Of a stretch of 64,000 nucleotides of DNA, positions 62,332-64,000 are shown in pieces. Source of the DNA: Haliclona indistincta (Eukaryota > Porifera > Demospongiae > Haplosclerida > Chalinidae); NCBI GenBank assembly GCA_964017065.1, contig OZ024783.1, positions 1,304,134 through 1,368,133 of the forward strand, given 5' to 3'. Made by a program: the position numbers and the translations under genes. The notes beneath the pieces are model-generated. The model worked only from the letters and a program-made list of their open reading frames with translations, was not told where the DNA came from and did not search any database. Positions within the stretch are counted from its first letter, which is position 1. Each line of letters opens with the position of its first letter.

Positions 62332-62545
62332 CTTCAACACATCTCATTCAGTCTGGAGCATCCTACTCAGTATTTCATTGAGAGTCGTAAGATCAGAGAT
62401 GGTGGACCAGTGTCCAGCAGTGCTGCTGCTATAGCACTGCAGCTAAGATGGAGCCGATGGAACAGGATCCCATTGACCCTGAGCTGCTTGACTGATGAAC
62501 AACTAGCAAACTTTGAAGACATGGACGAGAGCTACCTAGACAGCA
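62332..62545 (+). pseudogene. PRIM2: PRIM2 exon 15 copy 3
   Basis: Matches the exon with a short insertion (gctatagcactgcagc) and a small deletion at gaccctgagctgc; the stop is replaced by TAC CTA. Confidence 0.93.
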
Positions 62546-62729
62546 TCATAAATTAATACATGTTCATCTACCTTATTAAATTGTGTGCGCAGTGCGGTCA
62601 TGTAATCCTATAGTGTGGGTTGAAAAAGTATCCAAAAAGTACAAATTTCTACTTTGTACTACACACTATAATTACAATAAAAACTTTTGTGATTTTATTG
62701 ACACACTGTTTGAATGTTATTGTATATTA

Positions 62730-63989
62730 TCAAAAGTTTAATATATTTTGAAATAACTTATCGGTCCAGGTTCCACCTCCTACACTCACAATAAAAGGAC
62801 TGCCGTATATCTCTTCACCATCAAGTGTTATAAATAATTTATTGTCACCAATATAACGGGGAAAGATCGTGATGATGAACTGACCCTCTTCTATAGAAGT
62901 GATCGGACATGTATATGACCTTCTGGCTGCATACAAACGACAACTCAGCCTTGTAGCAGATAACGCCCCATCAGATACATGTGCAGTAAGAATCACCTGT
63001 GTTTCCTCATTGAATCTCACATCTGATGGAATTTGAACTGTAAATGATCCAGGAAAAAAGGAACTCTGCTTGCTAGAAATCATACCGACATGGCAAGGAC
63101 CCACTTTGTTCCTACTAAACACCATATTAGCCTCTTGTGCTGGCTGTAGCTTGTTTACCTCTACCTCTGAGTGAGTTTTAGTGATGAGCTTGACTAACTC
63201 TTCCTTTGCTTCCTGGATCTGGTACTGGGATCGGGACCTCAGTTCCTCCTCTACCAACTCATGACAGTTCTTTAACTTCAGCAAAACACTTTCAACATTG
63301 GCTTTCTGTAAACAGTGCAGCTTGAGTTTCTCCTGAAGCTCAGCTGTAGCTTGTTGTGAGAGGTTTCTACGTGACTCCTGTAACTGGTCTATGAGCTCCT
63401 GATAGGCTGCATCAATCTCCATTTGAACTACCTCCTCTTGACCTCTCATCTCCTTCTCTCTGGTGTCATGATGAGCTAAGGTTTGCTCCACCTCATCAAT
63501 CCGTTGCTTCACTGACAGCAGGCTTGTCTCGATCTGTTGCTTGTGTTTGGTAAACAAGTACTCAGAGCGATCACACTTGTGCTTGCGATGGGAATCAGTG
63601 CTGCACTTGAAACATATGTGTGTTTCACATTTCTCGCAGTAGAGGTCCTTTGGACGGTCATTGTGATCGTGACATAATGGAACAACTGTGGCTTCTTTCT
63701 TTAGCACAGCATCTATTTCCAATAAACTGTTGATGTAGAAGGCTGTAGGTAAGCCAGAAGTTCCCCTCTCACTCAAACGAGTTGGTTTTCGACAAGAAGG
63801 GCATTTCAGCTCACCGCCTAGCTGGACTAGTTCATCGAGACATTTCTTGCAGTAGATATGAAGGCACGACAGCGTTTTGGGCTCCGTGTAGCGATCCAGG
63901 CAAACGGCACAAGTAAGTTGAGAGTCTAGTTTACTCAGCGCTTCTCTGTGCGATGCCGCTGCGGGTTGCTGAGAAGACGAAGTAGCCAT
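62730..63989 (-). CDS. TRIM gene 4
   Basis: Intronless, 419 aa from MATSSSQQPAAASH (63989). Complete RING (CAVCLDRYTEPKTL-C-CLHIYCKKC...CPSC), B-box (CHDHNDRPKDLYCEKCETHICFKC), coiled coil and filamin-like Ig (SFTVQIPSDVRFNEETQVIL...GSPFIVSVGGGTW). The Ig C-terminus resembles TRIM gene 3 before its frameshift. Only 11 bp lie between its start and the window edge, and these match the 5' flank of TRIM gene 1 (catgtcaaattgca), so the array probably continues to the right. Confidence 0.92.
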   Translation of the reverse strand: MATSSSQQPAAASHREALSKLDSQLTCAVCLDRYTEPKTLSCLHIYCKKCLDELVQLGGELKCPSCRKPTRLSERGTSGLPTAFYINSLLEIDAVLKKEATVVPLCHDHNDRPKDLYCEKCETHICFKCSTDSHRKHKCDRSEYLFTKHKQQIETSLLSVKQRIDEVEQTLAHHDTREKEMRGQEEVVQMEIDAAYQELIDQLQESRRNLSQQATAELQEKLKLHCLQKANVESVLLKLKNCHELVEEELRSRSQYQIQEAKEELVKLITKTHSEVEVNKLQPAQEANMVFSRNKVGPCHVGMISSKQSSFFPGSFTVQIPSDVRFNEETQVILTAHVSDGALSATRLSCRLYAARRSYTCPITSIEEGQFIITIFPRYIGDNKLFITLDGEEIYGSPFIVSVGGGTWTDKLFQNILNF

Positions 63990-64000
63990 GTCAAATTGCA

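Overview
This is eukaryotic, animal nuclear DNA. Genes have introns with GT-AG borders, and the families present are metazoan: a GCFC/PAXBP1 splicing factor, an ankyrin-Roc-COR-Death protein, an MRL (MIG-10/RIAM/lamellipodin) adaptor, ARL13B, the DNA primase large subunit and a cluster of RING/B-box TRIM genes. Compact genes, many simple repeats in introns, plentiful small inverted-repeat transposons, and expanded TRIM and ankyrin/Death genes suggest an early-branching animal. A demosponge such as Amphimedon is my best guess; that is inference. A 200-base run of N at 20047-20246 marks an assembly gap.

Left arm (1-10430, duplicated). Middle exons of a GCFC gene lie on the minus strand at 112-1798. 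Then comes an intergenic block, an ankyrin-Roc-COR-Death gene on the plus strand (4037-7385) and a broken second Death domain. Next, again on the minus strand, are the C-terminal exons of GCFC (8223-8935), followed by a second copy of the intergenic block. The GCFC parts are in the wrong order for one gene, so this is a segmental duplication or a misjoin.

Transposon-rich stretch (10430-20046). This holds several elements with terminal inverted repeats and visible target duplications, a 5'-truncated CR1/jockey-like LINE with a reverse transcriptase, foldback elements, and weak exons of one or two unidentified genes.

Central genes (20469-45180). The MRL gene (minus) carries a proline-rich N-terminus and part of an RA domain; its PH domain is not seen and probably lies in or beyond the gap. 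ARL13B (minus, 9 exons, 457 aa) and PRIM2 (plus, 15 exons, 518 aa) are head to head with 175 bp between their start codons. PRIM2 intron 10 contains a complete, apparently very young Ty3/gypsy element in antisense (identical 159-bp LTRs, one 1277-aa gag-pol frame).

Right arm (45181-64000). A MULE-like element carrying a RecQ helicase fragment and a large foldback precede a TRIM array on the minus strand. Four intronless TRIM genes (RING, B-box, coiled coil, filamin-type Ig) alternate with truncated TRIM pseudogenes. Three decayed copies of the last exon of PRIM2, on the opposite strand, are spread through the array, so the PRIM2 3' end was carried along as it expanded.

A recurring theme is that introns here are filled with simple repeats that touch the splice sites. 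One 15-bp minisatellite forms the 3' splice site of introns in two unrelated genes (GCFC and PRIM2).
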